64,000 bases of DNA, from positions 186,001 through 250,000 of the forward strand of contig NZ_VFNI01000003.1 of NCBI RefSeq assembly GCF_006715495.1. The letters run 5' to 3'. Position 1 is the first letter of the stretch. The number at the start of each line of letters is the position of its first letter. The notes below the pieces were generated by a model, which had not been told where the DNA came from, ran no database searches, and was given only the letters and a program-made list of their open reading frames with translations. Both the position numbers and the translations under genes were made by a program. This DNA comes from Herbaspirillum sp. SJZ106 (lineage in GTDB: Bacteria; Pseudomonadota; Gammaproteobacteria; Burkholderiales; Burkholderiaceae_D). This document shows positions 49,202 through 58,050 of this stretch, piece after piece.

Positions 49202-49305
49202 CGCGCGGGCGCTATTGGGGTGATCTGCGGCGTTGCAAAGCCTCGCCAGACGCCAGTCTGGCTGCGTTTTGCGCCTTGCATCTCATCCCCAATAGCACCC
49301 GTGCG
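49202..49305 (-). repeat. Structured intergenic repeat, copy 2 (between argJ and the DUF815 gene)
   Basis: Reverse-orientation copy of the element at 39724-39887. The shared core is at 49225-49281; its apical stem is GCCAGAC-GCCA-GTCTGGC. The outer arms (49202-49220 and 49287-49305, around CTATTGGGG) also pair with each other but differ in sequence from those of copy 1. Confidence 0.85.
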
Positions 49306-49463
49306 ACGTCCACGAGTGTGATGGAAATACCCTGTTTTGTTGTGTTGTCCCGGGATGGTGGCGGCAACATGAATGCCGGAGCCCTCGGAAGAATTTAATT
49401 CACTCAGGTGCCGGCCGCTTTGCGTCAAAATGGCGCTAACCATCGTTCCCAGACTTATTCATC

Positions 49464-50336
49464 ATGACCCAGTTAGACCAATTCCTGCAGCGTGCCGAAG
49501 CCTTGCTGGCGCGCGTCGAATCGCTGTTGCCAGCCTCGTCCAGGGAGCCGGACTGGAATGCCGGCGTCGCCTTCCGCTGGCGCGGCGCCAGCGGCCAGCG
49601 GCCGGGTTACCTGCAGCCGGTCGGCCATATTTCGAAGATCGCGTTGTCGGACCTGCATAACATCGGCCCGCAAAAAGAGCAGATCGACCAGAATACCCGC
49701 CAGTTCGTCGAAGGCCGTCCGGCCAACAACGTGCTGTTGACCGGCGCGCGCGGCACCGGCAAGTCCTCGCTGATCAAGGCTTGCCTGAACCAGTACGCCG
49801 ACCGCGGCTTGCGCCTGATCGAAGTCGACAAGGACGACCTGCATGACCTGCAGGACATCGTCGAGATGGTCTCGGCGCGCCCGGAGCGCTTCATCGTGTT
49901 TTGCGACGACCTGTCCTTCGAAGAGGGCGAGGGCGGCTACAAGGCGCTCAAGGTGGCGCTGGACGGCAGCATCGCCGCGCAGTCGGACAACGTGTTGATC
50001 TACGCCACCTCCAATCGCCGCCACCTGATGCCGGAACGCCTGTCCGACAACAGCACCTACACCCATACCGACGACGGCGACCTGCATCCCGGCGAGACGG
50101 TGGAAGAAAAGATCTCGCTGTCCGAGCGTTTCGGCCTGTGGGTGACCTTCTACCCGTTCAAGCAGGACGATTTCCTGGAGATCGTCGCTCACTGGCTGCG
50201 CCATTTCGGCTGCAACGACGCCCAGATCGAGCAAGCGCGCGGCGATGCGCTGCGCTGGGCGCTGCAGCGCAGCTCGCGTTCGGGCCGCGTGGCCTGGCAA
50301 TTCGCGCGCGACTACGCCGGCAAGGCGCAGGGCTGA
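49464..50336 (+). CDS. DUF815 family AAA ATPase
   Basis: 290 residues. Walker A LTGARGTGKSSLIKA (about 92-106), Walker B-like RFIVFCDDLSFEEGEGGYKALK, and the DUF815 blocks LIYATSNRRHLMPERLSDN and ERFGLWVTFYPFKQDDFLEIV. It belongs to the AAA superfamily; its client is unknown. Cytoplasmic. Its TGA overlaps the ATG of the Nudix gene, so the two are translationally coupled. Confidence 0.92.
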   Translation: MTQLDQFLQRAEALLARVESLLPASSREPDWNAGVAFRWRGASGQRPGYLQPVGHISKIALSDLHNIGPQKEQIDQNTRQFVEGRPANNVLLTGARGTGKSSLIKACLNQYADRGLRLIEVDKDDLHDLQDIVEMVSARPERFIVFCDDLSFEEGEGGYKALKVALDGSIAAQSDNVLIYATSNRRHLMPERLSDNSTYTHTDDGDLHPGETVEEKISLSERFGLWVTFYPFKQDDFLEIVAHWLRHFGCNDAQIEQARGDALRWALQRSSRSGRVAWQFARDYAGKAQG

Positions 50337-50785
50337 TGGGCGAGACGACCAAGCCCATCGACGTTGCCGTCGGCATCCTGATGCAGCCCAACGGCGACGT
50401 GCTGCTGGGCCAGCGTCCGGAGGGCAAGCCCTATGCCGGCTATTGGGAATTCCCGGGGGGCAAGGTCGAGCCGGGCGAAACCATCTTCGCCGCCTTGCAG
50501 CGCGAGTTCAAGGAAGAGCTGGGAATCGAGGTGTTGGACGGCGAAGGCTGGTGCGGGGTCGAGCACGTCTATCCGCACGCGCATGTGCGATTGCATTTCT
50601 ATATCAGCCGCAACTGGCGCGGCCAGCCGCAAAGCCTGGAAGGCCAGGCGTTTGCCTGGCAGGGCAGCGTGGGCGTGGAGCCGCTGCTGCCGGCGACCAT
50701 TCCCCTGATCGAGTGGCTGGACCTGCTGCGGTATGGCGAGGCTGGCAGCCCGCCATTCGTGCCGGCGCCAGGGCAGGCTTCTTGA
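50336..50785 (+). CDS. mutT: MutT-type Nudix hydrolase (8-oxo-dGTP diphosphatase-like)
   Basis: 149 residues from ATG 50336. The Nudix box is complete: GGKVEPGETIFAALQREFKEELGI runs from about residue 40 to 63, with REFKEEL as its core. The N-terminal VAVGILMQPNGDVLLGQRPEGKPYAGYWEFPGG and C-terminal EPLLPATIPLIEWL match MutT. It removes oxidised GTP/dGTP from the nucleotide pool. Downstream (convergent with yacG) lies a nested inverted-repeat element that can form terminators. Confidence 0.9.
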   Translation: MGETTKPIDVAVGILMQPNGDVLLGQRPEGKPYAGYWEFPGGKVEPGETIFAALQREFKEELGIEVLDGEGWCGVEHVYPHAHVRLHFYISRNWRGQPQSLEGQAFAWQGSVGVEPLLPATIPLIEWLDLLRYGEAGSPPFVPAPGQAS

Positions 50786-50819
50786 TGACGCCGACGTTGT
50801 AGCCGATCGCAAGAGCGAT

Positions 50820-51076
50820 AAAAAAGCCGCAATATGCGTAATGCCGTTCAGTTAAGAACTGAACGGCATTTGTATTTGTGGCGGTTTGTGGAGTCCAGAC
50901 GCCGTTCGCCCTGAGTAGCTGCGCAGCAGCGTATCGAAGGGCAGTCAAGAGCGCTGACGCTGACACGCTGGCTTCGATACGGCCCTGGCGGGCCTACTCA
51001 GCCCGAACGGGTTCTGTGATGAGTGCTTCAGAGTTAGCCTTAACTGAACGGCATTACCGCAATATGCGGCTTTTTT
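50820..51076. repeat. Nested inverted-repeat element between mutT and yacG
   Basis: Outer arms of about 37 bp (50820-50856 and about 51040-51076) are near-perfect reverse complements (AAAAAAGCCGCAATATGCG...GTTAAG). Inside are a perfect 14-bp hairpin (50840-50870), inverted arms CCGTTCGCCCTGAGTAG/CTACTCAGCCCGAACGG (50902-50918, 50994-51010; two mismatches) and GTATCGAAG/CTTCGATAC (50931-50939, 50972-50980). It fills nearly all of the 313 bp between convergent genes. No coding frame is supportable. Confidence 0.85.
51055..51076 (+). terminator. Terminator for the mutT transcript (right arm of the element)
   Basis: ACCGCAATATGCGGC followed by TTTTTT; 5-bp stem with ATA loop. The left arm (50820-50838) gives a weaker version for the opposite strand. 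Confidence 0.6.
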
Positions 51077-51098
51077 GTCGATACGGCAATGATCGCGC

Positions 51099-51284
51099 TT
51101 ACTGCAGGGGCTTGTCCTGGTCGCTTTCCTGCGGCAGGTTGACTGCCGGGATCGCGTACTTTTCCTCGGCCCAGGCGCCCAGGTCGATCTGTTTGCAGCG
51201 TTCCGAACAGAACGGGCGGTACTTGTTCTTTTCCGTCCATTCCACCTTGGCCCCGCAGGTCGGGCAATCGACTATGGTCGCCAT
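51099..51284 (-). CDS. yacG: DNA gyrase inhibitor YacG
   Basis: 61 residues. Zinc ribbon Cys pattern [10 protein letters not shown]...[19 protein letters not shown] is complete. YacG binds the GyrB C-terminal region and inhibits gyrase. It follows zapD by 10 bp, the same order as in many proteobacteria (coaE-zapD-yacG). Confidence 0.95.
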   Translation of the reverse strand: MATIVDCPTCGAKVEWTEKNKYRPFCSERCKQIDLGAWAEEKYAIPAVNLPQESDQDKPLQ

Positions 51285-51294
51285 ACCGTACTCC

Positions 51295-52050
51295 TTAAAA
51301 TCCGCACAGCGCCAGTTCGAACGGTACTTCGCCTTCGAAGGCGCGCGGCTTCTCGTCGCCGTCCTGCTGGGTAAAGCGCACCCACAGCATGTACTTGTTG
51401 GCGGAGATCTCGGGGATGGCGCCCAGTTCGATGTCCAGCGACAGACGCAACATCTGGTAGATTTTCCCCTGCAGCATCTGCTGGTAGCTGCCGTCCACGG
51501 CGTTGATCTTCACCGTGTGGCCCGATTCGCGCAGCAGGCGCAGCACGATGGAGATGGCGTCGAATAGCGGGATCAGCGGGGCGAACCAGTTGGAGATGTC
51601 GTTGAAGCGGCGCTCGAAGCTGTGCTGTTGCCAGGCATAGTACGCCGGCAGGTCGAATTCGCAGGCGCCGCCGGGGATGATGGTGCGGCCGCGGATGCTC
51701 ATCAGCCATTCGTTGTCGCGGATGTTCTGCCCGGTCTTGCCCTGGGCCGCGGCCAGCGCGCTGCTGGCCTTGTCGACCTCGGAGAGGATGGCGTTGAGCA
51801 TCTCCGGCTCGACATTGGGGTTGGACTGGTAGGCCAGCAGCATCTGCTTCTGGCGCTCGAGTTCTTGCAGCAGGTCCGACTTGAGGTCGGCGCGTCCGGC
51901 TACCTCCAGCATTTCGAAAATGGTGGCAAGGGCGATGTGATGCTGTTGCGGGCTTTCCTGGTGCAGGAAGAAGACGAACTTCTCGTACAGGTCTTCCAGT
52001 CGCAACAGCGTGCGAATACGCTCGTTGAAAGGGTATTCGTAGACGATCAA
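51295..52050 (-). CDS. zapD: Cell division protein ZapD
   Basis: 251 residues from TTG 52050 (AAAGGGA upstream); no in-frame ATG fits. The N-terminal [22 protein letters not shown] (about 4-25) and the beta-sheet C-terminal domain ([27 protein letters not shown]) are diagnostic. ZapD crosslinks FtsZ filaments through the FtsZ C-terminal peptide, present in the FtsZ encoded here. It is 243 bp from coaE, so it probably has its own promoter. Confidence 0.95.
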   Translation of the reverse strand: MIVYEYPFNERIRTLLRLEDLYEKFVFFLHQESPQQHHIALATIFEMLEVAGRADLKSDLLQELERQKQMLLAYQSNPNVEPEMLNAILSEVDKASSALAAAQGKTGQNIRDNEWLMSIRGRTIIPGGACEFDLPAYYAWQQHSFERRFNDISNWFAPLIPLFDAISIVLRLLRESGHTVKINAVDGSYQQMLQGKIYQMLRLSLDIELGAIPEISANKYMLWVRFTQQDGDEKPRAFEGEVPFELALCGF

Positions 52051-52293
52051 AGCATGATCCCTTTAGTGGTTGAACCGGATTCGATGGTGGGCCGCAGGCC
52101 AACTGCTGTTGGCTGCGTTGTGTGTGATTCTGACCCATGCAGAGGAAAATTACAAATGCATGGCGCAATAGGGAAGCGGCGCACGTGCCGTTCGGGCATG
52201 GGTGCGGCCACAAATGCCAAGGAGGCGGCAAGGAAGCGGCAATGGATGGGCGGGAACCGCTGCCGGATGTAAAGCGTTTTCGTCCTTGCGGCC

Positions 52294-52914
52294 TCAGGCG
52301 GCGCGCGCCAATTCCAGGTAGCTCGCATGCAGTTGGCGCACGCGCGGCAGCAACCCGGCTGTGTCGCCATTGTTCTCGATGACGTCGTCGGCCACCGCCA
52401 AGCGGGCCTGGCGGCTGGCCTGCGCGGCCATGATGGCTTCCACCTCGTCACGCTGCAAGCCGTTGCGCTGCATCACGCGGGCGATCTGCACCTGTTCCTC
52501 GCAATCGACCACCAGGATGCGCGAGGTGCGTCCCACCCAGGTGCCCGATTCCACCAGCAGCGGAACCACGAAGATGAGGTAGTCGCCGGTTGCCGCCTCG
52601 GCCGCGCGCGCGGTCTCGCTGCGGATGAGCGGGTGCAGGATGGCTTCCAGCGCATGGCGCTCGCCCGGGTTGCCGAACACATGGCTGCGCATGCGCGCGC
52701 GGTCCATGGCGCCGCTTCCGTCGATGAAGTCGGCGCCGAAGCGGTCGCGGATGCCGGCGATGGCCAGGCCGCCGGGAGCGGTCAACTGATGGGCGATGGC
52801 GTCGGTGTCGACCAGGGCGGCGCCCAGTTCGCCGAACAGGTTGGCCACGGTGGTCTTGCCGCTGCCGATGCCGCCGGTGAGGCCGACCGAAAAGCGCTGG
52901 TTGATGGATGTCAT
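52294..52914 (-). CDS. coaE: Dephospho-CoA kinase
   Basis: 206 residues from ATG 52914. P-loop [35 protein letters not shown] (about 9-43), [12 protein letters not shown] and [18 protein letters not shown] match CoaE. It catalyses the last step of coenzyme A synthesis in the cytoplasm. It starts 16 bp after the pilD stop and is probably co-transcribed with the pil genes. The frame continues upstream, but only antisense to nothing conserved and overlapping pilD. Confidence 0.95.
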   Translation of the reverse strand: MTSINQRFSVGLTGGIGSGKTTVANLFGELGAALVDTDAIAHQLTAPGGLAIAGIRDRFGADFIDGSGAMDRARMRSHVFGNPGERHALEAILHPLIRSETARAAEAATGDYLIFVVPLLVESGTWVGRTSRILVVDCEEQVQIARVMQRNGLQRDEVEAIMAAQASRQARLAVADDVIENNGDTAGLLPRVRQLHASYLELARAA

Positions 52915-52930
52915 GGAAAAGCCGCGAATC

Positions 52931-53794
52931 TCAATAATCGTAAATGCCAAGGGACAGCCAGTCGCCGCCGTAGAGAAGCGCCAGCATACCCGCAATCGCC
53001 AGGTAGGGGCCGAACGGGATCGCCTGTCCGCGCTCATGGCGCCTGGCCGCGACCAGCGCGAGGCCGACGATGGCGCCCAGCGCCGAAGCCGAGAGCAGCA
53101 CGAAAGGCAGCGCCTGCCAGCCCAGCCATGCGCCGAGCGCGGCCATCAGCTTGAAGTCGCCATAGCCCAGGCCCTCCTTGCCGGTGGCCAGCTTGAAGAC
53201 CCAGAAGATCAGCCACAAGGCGGCATAGCCGAGCGCCGCGCCCAGCACCGCGTCCTGCAAGGGCGCGATGCGATGGTTCAGGTTGACCAGCAGGCCCAGC
53301 CATAGCAGCGGCAGGGTCAGGTCGTCGGGCAGCAGCATGGTCCGGGCATCGATGAACGCGAGCGCGATGAGGAAGGCGCAGCAGGCCATCGCGGCCAGTC
53401 CGGCCAGGCCGGCGCCGAATTTCCAGGCGGCCAGCGCGAACACCGCGGCCGTGAGCAATTCGACCGCCAGGTAGCGCACGCCGATGGGCGCCTTGCATTC
53501 TGCGCAACGGCCGCGCAGCAGCAGCCAGCTCAGTACCGGCACATTGTGGTGCGCCGGCAGCGCGGCGCCGCAGTGCGGACAGGCCGAACGCGGCAGCAGC
53601 AGGTCGTAGCGCCCGGCATGCGGCAAGGCTTCGCCGCGCTCTTGGGCGACAAAGTTGGCCGTTTCGCGCAGCATCATCTTCGGCAGGCGGTGGATCACCA
53701 CGTTCAGGAAGCTGCCCACGAGCAGGCCCAGCAGGGCCGCCATCAGGCTGATGGCCGTGTTGTGCGGTGCGCTGTAAGCGTCGAGGAAGGACAT
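52931..53794 (-). CDS. pilD: Prepilin peptidase PilD
   Basis: 287 residues. Starts with a membrane helix, then the zinc Cys pairs CPHCGAALP and CAECKAPIG (about 72-102). Asp residues of the aspartyl protease site lie in [20 protein letters not shown] and in [16 protein letters not shown]. It cleaves and N-methylates type IV prepilins at the inner membrane. The gene lies 70 bp after pilC on the same strand. Confidence 0.96.
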   Translation of the reverse strand: MSFLDAYSAPHNTAISLMAALLGLLVGSFLNVVIHRLPKMMLRETANFVAQERGEALPHAGRYDLLLPRSACPHCGAALPAHHNVPVLSWLLLRGRCAECKAPIGVRYLAVELLTAAVFALAAWKFGAGLAGLAAMACCAFLIALAFIDARTMLLPDDLTLPLLWLGLLVNLNHRIAPLQDAVLGAALGYAALWLIFWVFKLATGKEGLGYGDFKLMAALGAWLGWQALPFVLLSASALGAIVGLALVAARRHERGQAIPFGPYLAIAGMLALLYGGDWLSLGIYDY

Positions 53795-53864
53795 GGGAGC
53801 GAGTTTGGGTATGTGGGTAACGATTCGGGAGCGGCTATCGAGGATCTTTATTTTATTGAGGATC

Positions 53865-55142
53865 TTATACGACGGAGCCCATGCGGAAGATCGGCAGGTA
53901 CATCGCCACCACCAGGCCGCCGATCAGTATGCCCAGCACCGCCATGATAATCGGTTCCATCAGGCTGGTGAGCGCGGCGACGGCGTCGTCGACTTCGCGC
54001 TCGTTGAGGTCGGCGATCTTGCCCAGCATGGCATCGAGCGCGCCGGCTTCTTCACCCACCGCAGCCATCTGCACCGTCAGGTCGGGAAAGACGCCGGTCT
54101 GCTCCATGGCCGCATGCAGCGAGGCGCCGTTGCGCACGGCGTCGCGGATGGCCAGGCTGGCGTCGGCATAGACCACGTTGCCGGCGGCGCCGGCCACCGT
54201 TTCCAGCGCATCGACCAGCGCAATGCCGGCGCCGAACAGGGTGCCGAACGTGCGGCTCCAGCGCGCGATGGCCGCCTTGCGCAGCAACGGGCCGAACACC
54301 GGCAGGCGCAGGCTGGCGCGCTGGGCCGCCGCCCGCATGCCGGGCCAGCGGCGCCAGGCGTGCAGGCCGGCCGCGCCCAGCATGCCGATGGCCGCCAGCA
54401 GCCAGGGCCACCATTGGGCGAGCAGGCGCGAGACCTGCATCACGCTGCGCGTCAACAGCGGCAGCTCGGCGCCGAAGTTGCGGAACATCTGCTCGAAGGC
54501 CGGCACCACCCACAGCATGATCACCAGCGTCACCACCACCGCCACCAGCATCACTGCGCAGGGATAGGCCAGCGCCGAACGTACCTTGCCTTTCAGAGCG
54601 AGCGATTTTTCGCGGTAGCCGGCGATGCGTTCCAGCATGGTGTCGAGCATGCCGGCTTCTGCGGCGGCGCGCACCAGGTTGCAGGACAGCGTATCGAAAT
54701 GGCGCGGATGGCGGCCCAGGGCGGCATGCAGGCTTTCGCCCTGCGACACGTCGTTGCGGATGGCCTGCAGCAGCGCCGCCATGGGCGTGGCGCCGGCGCC
54801 GCGAATGGCGATGTCCAGCGCCTGCAGCAACGGCAGGCCGGCTTGCAGCATGGTCGCCAGTTGCCGCGTGAACAGCACGACCTGTTTTTCCGGGATATGG
54901 CCGCGTGTCGAACCGGGGAACGGCCCTTGCGCAGCGCCGGGCCTGCGCCCGGCCGCGGCGCCATCGGCCGCCCGGATGCGCGCCACGCGGATACCCTGGC
55001 GGCGCAGCAGGGCGCGCGCCAGTGCGGCGTCGCTGGCGGCCAGTACGCCGCTTTGCGCCCGGCCGTGACGATCCAGGCCTTGCCAGTGGAAGGCGCTGCG
55101 GGAGGCGGGAGGGGAAGCGCCGGAGGCGTCAGGTGCAGGCAA
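53865..55142 (-). CDS. pilC: Type IV pilus inner-membrane platform protein PilC
   Basis: 425 residues from TTG 55142, overlapping the end of pilB by 14 bp. Two GspF domains: [22 protein letters not shown] (about 90-111) and the later [27 protein letters not shown], each with a membrane helix pair, and the C-terminal [27 protein letters not shown]. It anchors the assembly ATPase. The N-terminal region ([15 protein letters not shown]) matches other PilC proteins, which supports the TTG start. Confidence 0.95.
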   Translation of the reverse strand: MPAPDASGASPPASRSAFHWQGLDRHGRAQSGVLAASDAALARALLRRQGIRVARIRAADGAAAGRRPGAAQGPFPGSTRGHIPEKQVVLFTRQLATMLQAGLPLLQALDIAIRGAGATPMAALLQAIRNDVSQGESLHAALGRHPRHFDTLSCNLVRAAAEAGMLDTMLERIAGYREKSLALKGKVRSALAYPCAVMLVAVVVTLVIMLWVVPAFEQMFRNFGAELPLLTRSVMQVSRLLAQWWPWLLAAIGMLGAAGLHAWRRWPGMRAAAQRASLRLPVFGPLLRKAAIARWSRTFGTLFGAGIALVDALETVAGAAGNVVYADASLAIRDAVRNGASLHAAMEQTGVFPDLTVQMAAVGEEAGALDAMLGKIADLNEREVDDAVAALTSLMEPIIMAVLGILIGGLVVAMYLPIFRMGSVV

Positions 55143-56466
55143 GGACTTCCCTCAGGCTGGTTTCGCCGCGCAGGGCTTTCATGAGCCCGGCGCGGCGCAG
55201 GTCGGCAATGCCTTCGCTGCGCGCCTGGCGGGCGATGTCCTGGGTGTTGCCGTGGCGCAGGATCAGGCTCTCCATGGCGGCGCTGATGGGCATGACCTGA
55301 TAGATCCCGGTGCGGCCGCGATACCCGCTCTGGTTGCATTTGTCGCAGCCGCGGGGGTGGAACAGGCTGGCGCCACGCGCGATGTCGGCCTCGCTGAAGC
55401 CGGCGCGTAGCAGGCTGTCGGGCGCGGCGGCCACCTCCTCGCGGCAGCTGCACAGCCGCCGCACCAGGCGCTGCGCCACGATCAGGCTGACCGACGAGGC
55501 CACGTTGAAGGCCGGCACGCCCATGTTGAGCAGCCGCATCAGCGTGGCCGGGGCGTCGTTGGTGTGCAAGGTGGAAAAGACCAGGTGGCCGGTCTGGGAA
55601 GCCTTGACGGCGATGTCGGCGGTTTCCAGGTCGCGGATCTCGCCCACCATCAGTACGTCCGGATCCTGGCGCAGGAAGGCGCGCAAGGCGACGGCGAAGC
55701 TCAGGCCGGCGCGTTCGTTGATGCCGACCTGGTTCACGCCCGGCAGGTTGATCTCGACCGGATCCTCGGCGGTGGCGATATTTACCCCCGGGCGGTTGAG
55801 CAGTTGCAGGCAGGCGTACAGCGAGACGGTCTTGCCCGAGCCGGTCGGCCCGGTCATCAGCACCATGCCGTGCGGTTTGCCGATGGCGCGCAGCAGCGCC
55901 TGCCGCTGCTGCGGCTCATAGCCCAGCCGGTCGATGTCGAGACTGGTGTGGCCGCCATGGAGGATGCGCAGCACGATCTTCTCGCCGAACTGGGTCGGCA
56001 GCGTCGACACGCGCATGTCCACCTCGCGCCCGCCGCCCAGCGCCAGCCGCATCTTGCCGTCCTGCGGCAGGCGCTTTTCGGCGATGTCCAGGCGCGACAG
56101 GATCTTGATGCGGGTCGAGAGCTTGTCCTTGAGCGACAGCGGCGGCTGCGCCATTTCATGCAGCACGCCGTCGATGCGAAAGCGCACCCGGCAGAAATGC
56201 TCGAAGGGTTCGAAATGCAGGTCGGATGCGCCCATGCCGACCGCATCGGCCAGCATCTTGTGCAGCAGGCGCACGACCGGAGCGTCGTCGATATGGACGT
56301 CGGCCGTTTTGCCCAGGGAAGCGGCGCCGGCTGCTGGCAACGGGTGTTGTTCGATGATGATCGCCTCTCGATGAGGGACCGCCGTCGGAACCTGTTTCCA
56401 ATGCCCAGGGGATCTCGAACAGGTTCTGAGGAAAGGCGGCGCATGGGGGAGGAAAAAGTCTCCCAC
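55129..56466 (-). CDS. pilB: Type IV pilus assembly ATPase PilB, lacking the N-terminal domain
   Basis: 445 residues if started at GTG 56466; PilB is usually about 560-580. The catalytic part is complete: [23 protein letters not shown] (about 77-99), Walker [15 protein letters not shown], Walker [15 protein letters not shown], the zinc tetracysteine motif in the region of CSCREEV and [17 protein letters not shown]. The MshEN/GspE-N domain that normally precedes it is absent; the first 45 or so residues are not recognisable, contain a small inverted repeat (56388-56426), and the start codon has no ribosome site. The real start may lie elsewhere. It would power pilus extension with PilC. Confidence 0.85.
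   Translation of the reverse strand: MGDFFLPHAPPFLRTCSRSPGHWKQVPTAVPHREAIIIEQHPLPAAGAASLGKTADVHIDDAPVVRLLHKMLADAVGMGASDLHFEPFEHFCRVRFRIDGVLHEMAQPPLSLKDKLSTRIKILSRLDIAEKRLPQDGKMRLALGGGREVDMRVSTLPTQFGEKIVLRILHGGHTSLDIDRLGYEPQQRQALLRAIGKPHGMVLMTGPTGSGKTVSLYACLQLLNRPGVNIATAEDPVEINLPGVNQVGINERAGLSFAVALRAFLRQDPDVLMVGEIRDLETADIAVKASQTGHLVFSTLHTNDAPATLMRLLNMGVPAFNVASSVSLIVAQRLVRRLCSCREEVAAAPDSLLRAGFSEADIARGASLFHPRGCDKCNQSGYRGRTGIYQVMPISAAMESLILRHGNTQDIARQARSEGIADLRRAGLMKALRGETSLREVLACT
56388..56426. repeat. 9-bp inverted repeat at the 5' end of pilB
   Basis: GAACCTGTT (56388-56396) and AACAGGTTC (56418-56426). The longer AGAACCTGTTC is also found in both outer arms of the repeat after ftsZ. It may be a relic of a related element. 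Confidence 0.5.
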
Positions 56467-56559
56467 ATTTGCCGCGCTGCGCCGGGTAGTCGCCCACGCT
56501 TTGCCTTGAATTTTCGCGCGAGTTCGAAAGACCGGCGAAGACGCGCAGCAGGCGCGGGA

Positions 56560-57876
56560 TCAGCGCGCGACGGCGCCGTCCGCGTCGCCGTTTCCGGCGG
56601 CGTCCTGGGGCGGGGCGATCAGCTTGACCATGCGGATCGCCTGGTTCTGCACCTGCACGATCTCGATCACGCAGCCGGCGATCTTCAGGGAGACGTTGGC
56701 TTCCGGAATGTCCTGCAGGTATTCCAGCAGCAGGCCGTTGATGGTCTTGGGGCCGTCCAGCGGCAACTGCAGGCCCAGGCGCTTGTTGATGTCGCGCAGG
56801 GTGGTGCTGCCTTCGAGCAGGCAGGCGCCGTCCTTGTCCCAGCCGAAGCCTTCGGCCGAAGAGCCGGGCGAGGAGGTGGTGAATTCGCCGATCATCTCCT
56901 CGATGATGTCTTCCAGCGTCACCAGGCCCTGCACTTCGCCGTATTCGTCGACCACGATGCCCAGGCGCTCGTGGTTTTCCTGGAAGTACTGCAGTTGGGT
57001 GAAGACGTCGGTTTCTACCGGCACGTAATAGGGGGCGGACAGCAGTTCGCGGATGGCCTCGTGGGTGATCTCGTCCTCGCGGTTGAACAGCGACACCGCC
57101 TTGCGCACGTGCAGGATGCCGGCGATGTGGTTGATCTCGCCCTCGAACACCGGCAACTTGTTGTGGTAGCAGGTGGCCAACTGGCCCAGGATGTCTTCGA
57201 TGGGTGCGGCCAGGTTCAGCGCCTCGACCTGGGCGCGCGGCGTCATCACGTCTTCCACCGAGATCTTTTCCAGGTCGAACAGGTTCAGCAGGATGCTCTT
57301 GTGCTTTTGCGGGATGAAGCTGCCGCCCTCCAGCACGATGGAGCGCAATTCCTCGGGCGAGATGCGCTGCTCGCGGGCGCGCGCGCCGGCCTTGATGCGC
57401 AGCAGCTTGAGCACGGCCGAGACGAACAGGTTGACGAACCAGACCAGCGGCTTGGCTACCCGCATCAACGGCTTCAGGATGAAGCTGGTGAACAGCGAAA
57501 TGCGTTCCGGATAGGTGGCGCCGATCACCTTGGGCACGATCTCGGCGAAGATGATCAACAGGCCCGCCACGCAGGCGGTGGCGACAGTGATGACGCGCTG
57601 GTGGTTGCCGAAGGCGGAAATGGCGATGGCGGTCACCAGCGCGGTGGCCAGCGCGTTGATCGCGGTGTTGGCGATCAGCACCAGCGAGAGCAGGCGCTCA
57701 GTGCGGTCGAGCAGCCACAGGATGGTGATGGCGCGGCGGTTGCCCTGCTTGGCGAGGTGCCGCAGGCGATGGCGGTTGGCGGCCATCAGCGCCGTCTCGG
57801 TCATGGAAAAGAAGGCCGAGAGCAGTATCAGGACGAAGAGTGCAAGCAGTTGCACCCATATGGGTACGGATTCCAA
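56560..57876 (-). CDS. HlyC/CorC family membrane protein (DUF21-CBS-CorC)
   Basis: 438 residues from TTG 57876. Domain order: DUF21/CNNM membrane domain with SAFFSMTETALMAANRHRL (about 20-38) and four helices; a CBS pair (about 205-325) with VMTPRAQVEALNL, KLPVFEGEINHIAGILHVRKAV and GIVVDEYGEVQGLVTLEDIIEEMIGE; and a C-terminal CorC_HlyC domain. These proteins are linked to Mg/Co efflux. Separated by 93 bp from pilB; probably a separate unit. Confidence 0.93.
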   Translation of the reverse strand: MESVPIWVQLLALFVLILLSAFFSMTETALMAANRHRLRHLAKQGNRRAITILWLLDRTERLLSLVLIANTAINALATALVTAIAISAFGNHQRVITVATACVAGLLIIFAEIVPKVIGATYPERISLFTSFILKPLMRVAKPLVWFVNLFVSAVLKLLRIKAGARAREQRISPEELRSIVLEGGSFIPQKHKSILLNLFDLEKISVEDVMTPRAQVEALNLAAPIEDILGQLATCYHNKLPVFEGEINHIAGILHVRKAVSLFNREDEITHEAIRELLSAPYYVPVETDVFTQLQYFQENHERLGIVVDEYGEVQGLVTLEDIIEEMIGEFTTSSPGSSAEGFGWDKDGACLLEGSTTLRDINKRLGLQLPLDGPKTINGLLLEYLQDIPEANVSLKIAGCVIEIVQVQNQAIRMVKLIAPPQDAAGNGDADGAVAR

Positions 57877-58050
57877 ACATCACCGTGAGGTTGGTTGCCC
57901 TTGTGGAAGGGAGGCGGCGGGCCCGCTGCATTGCTTTTGTTGCAATATCGGCGGGGCGGCCAGTGAGCGGCAAAGTCTAGACGATGGCCTGTATTACCGC
58001 AAGACAGCCGCTCTTGCCGGCGCGTCAGTGCCGCATGTGATTACCGCATT

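Noticed and set aside
55564-57888. Long plus-strand open frame opposite pilB and the CorC-like gene
   Set aside because: Crosses two genuine minus-strand genes and has low-complexity composition without motifs.
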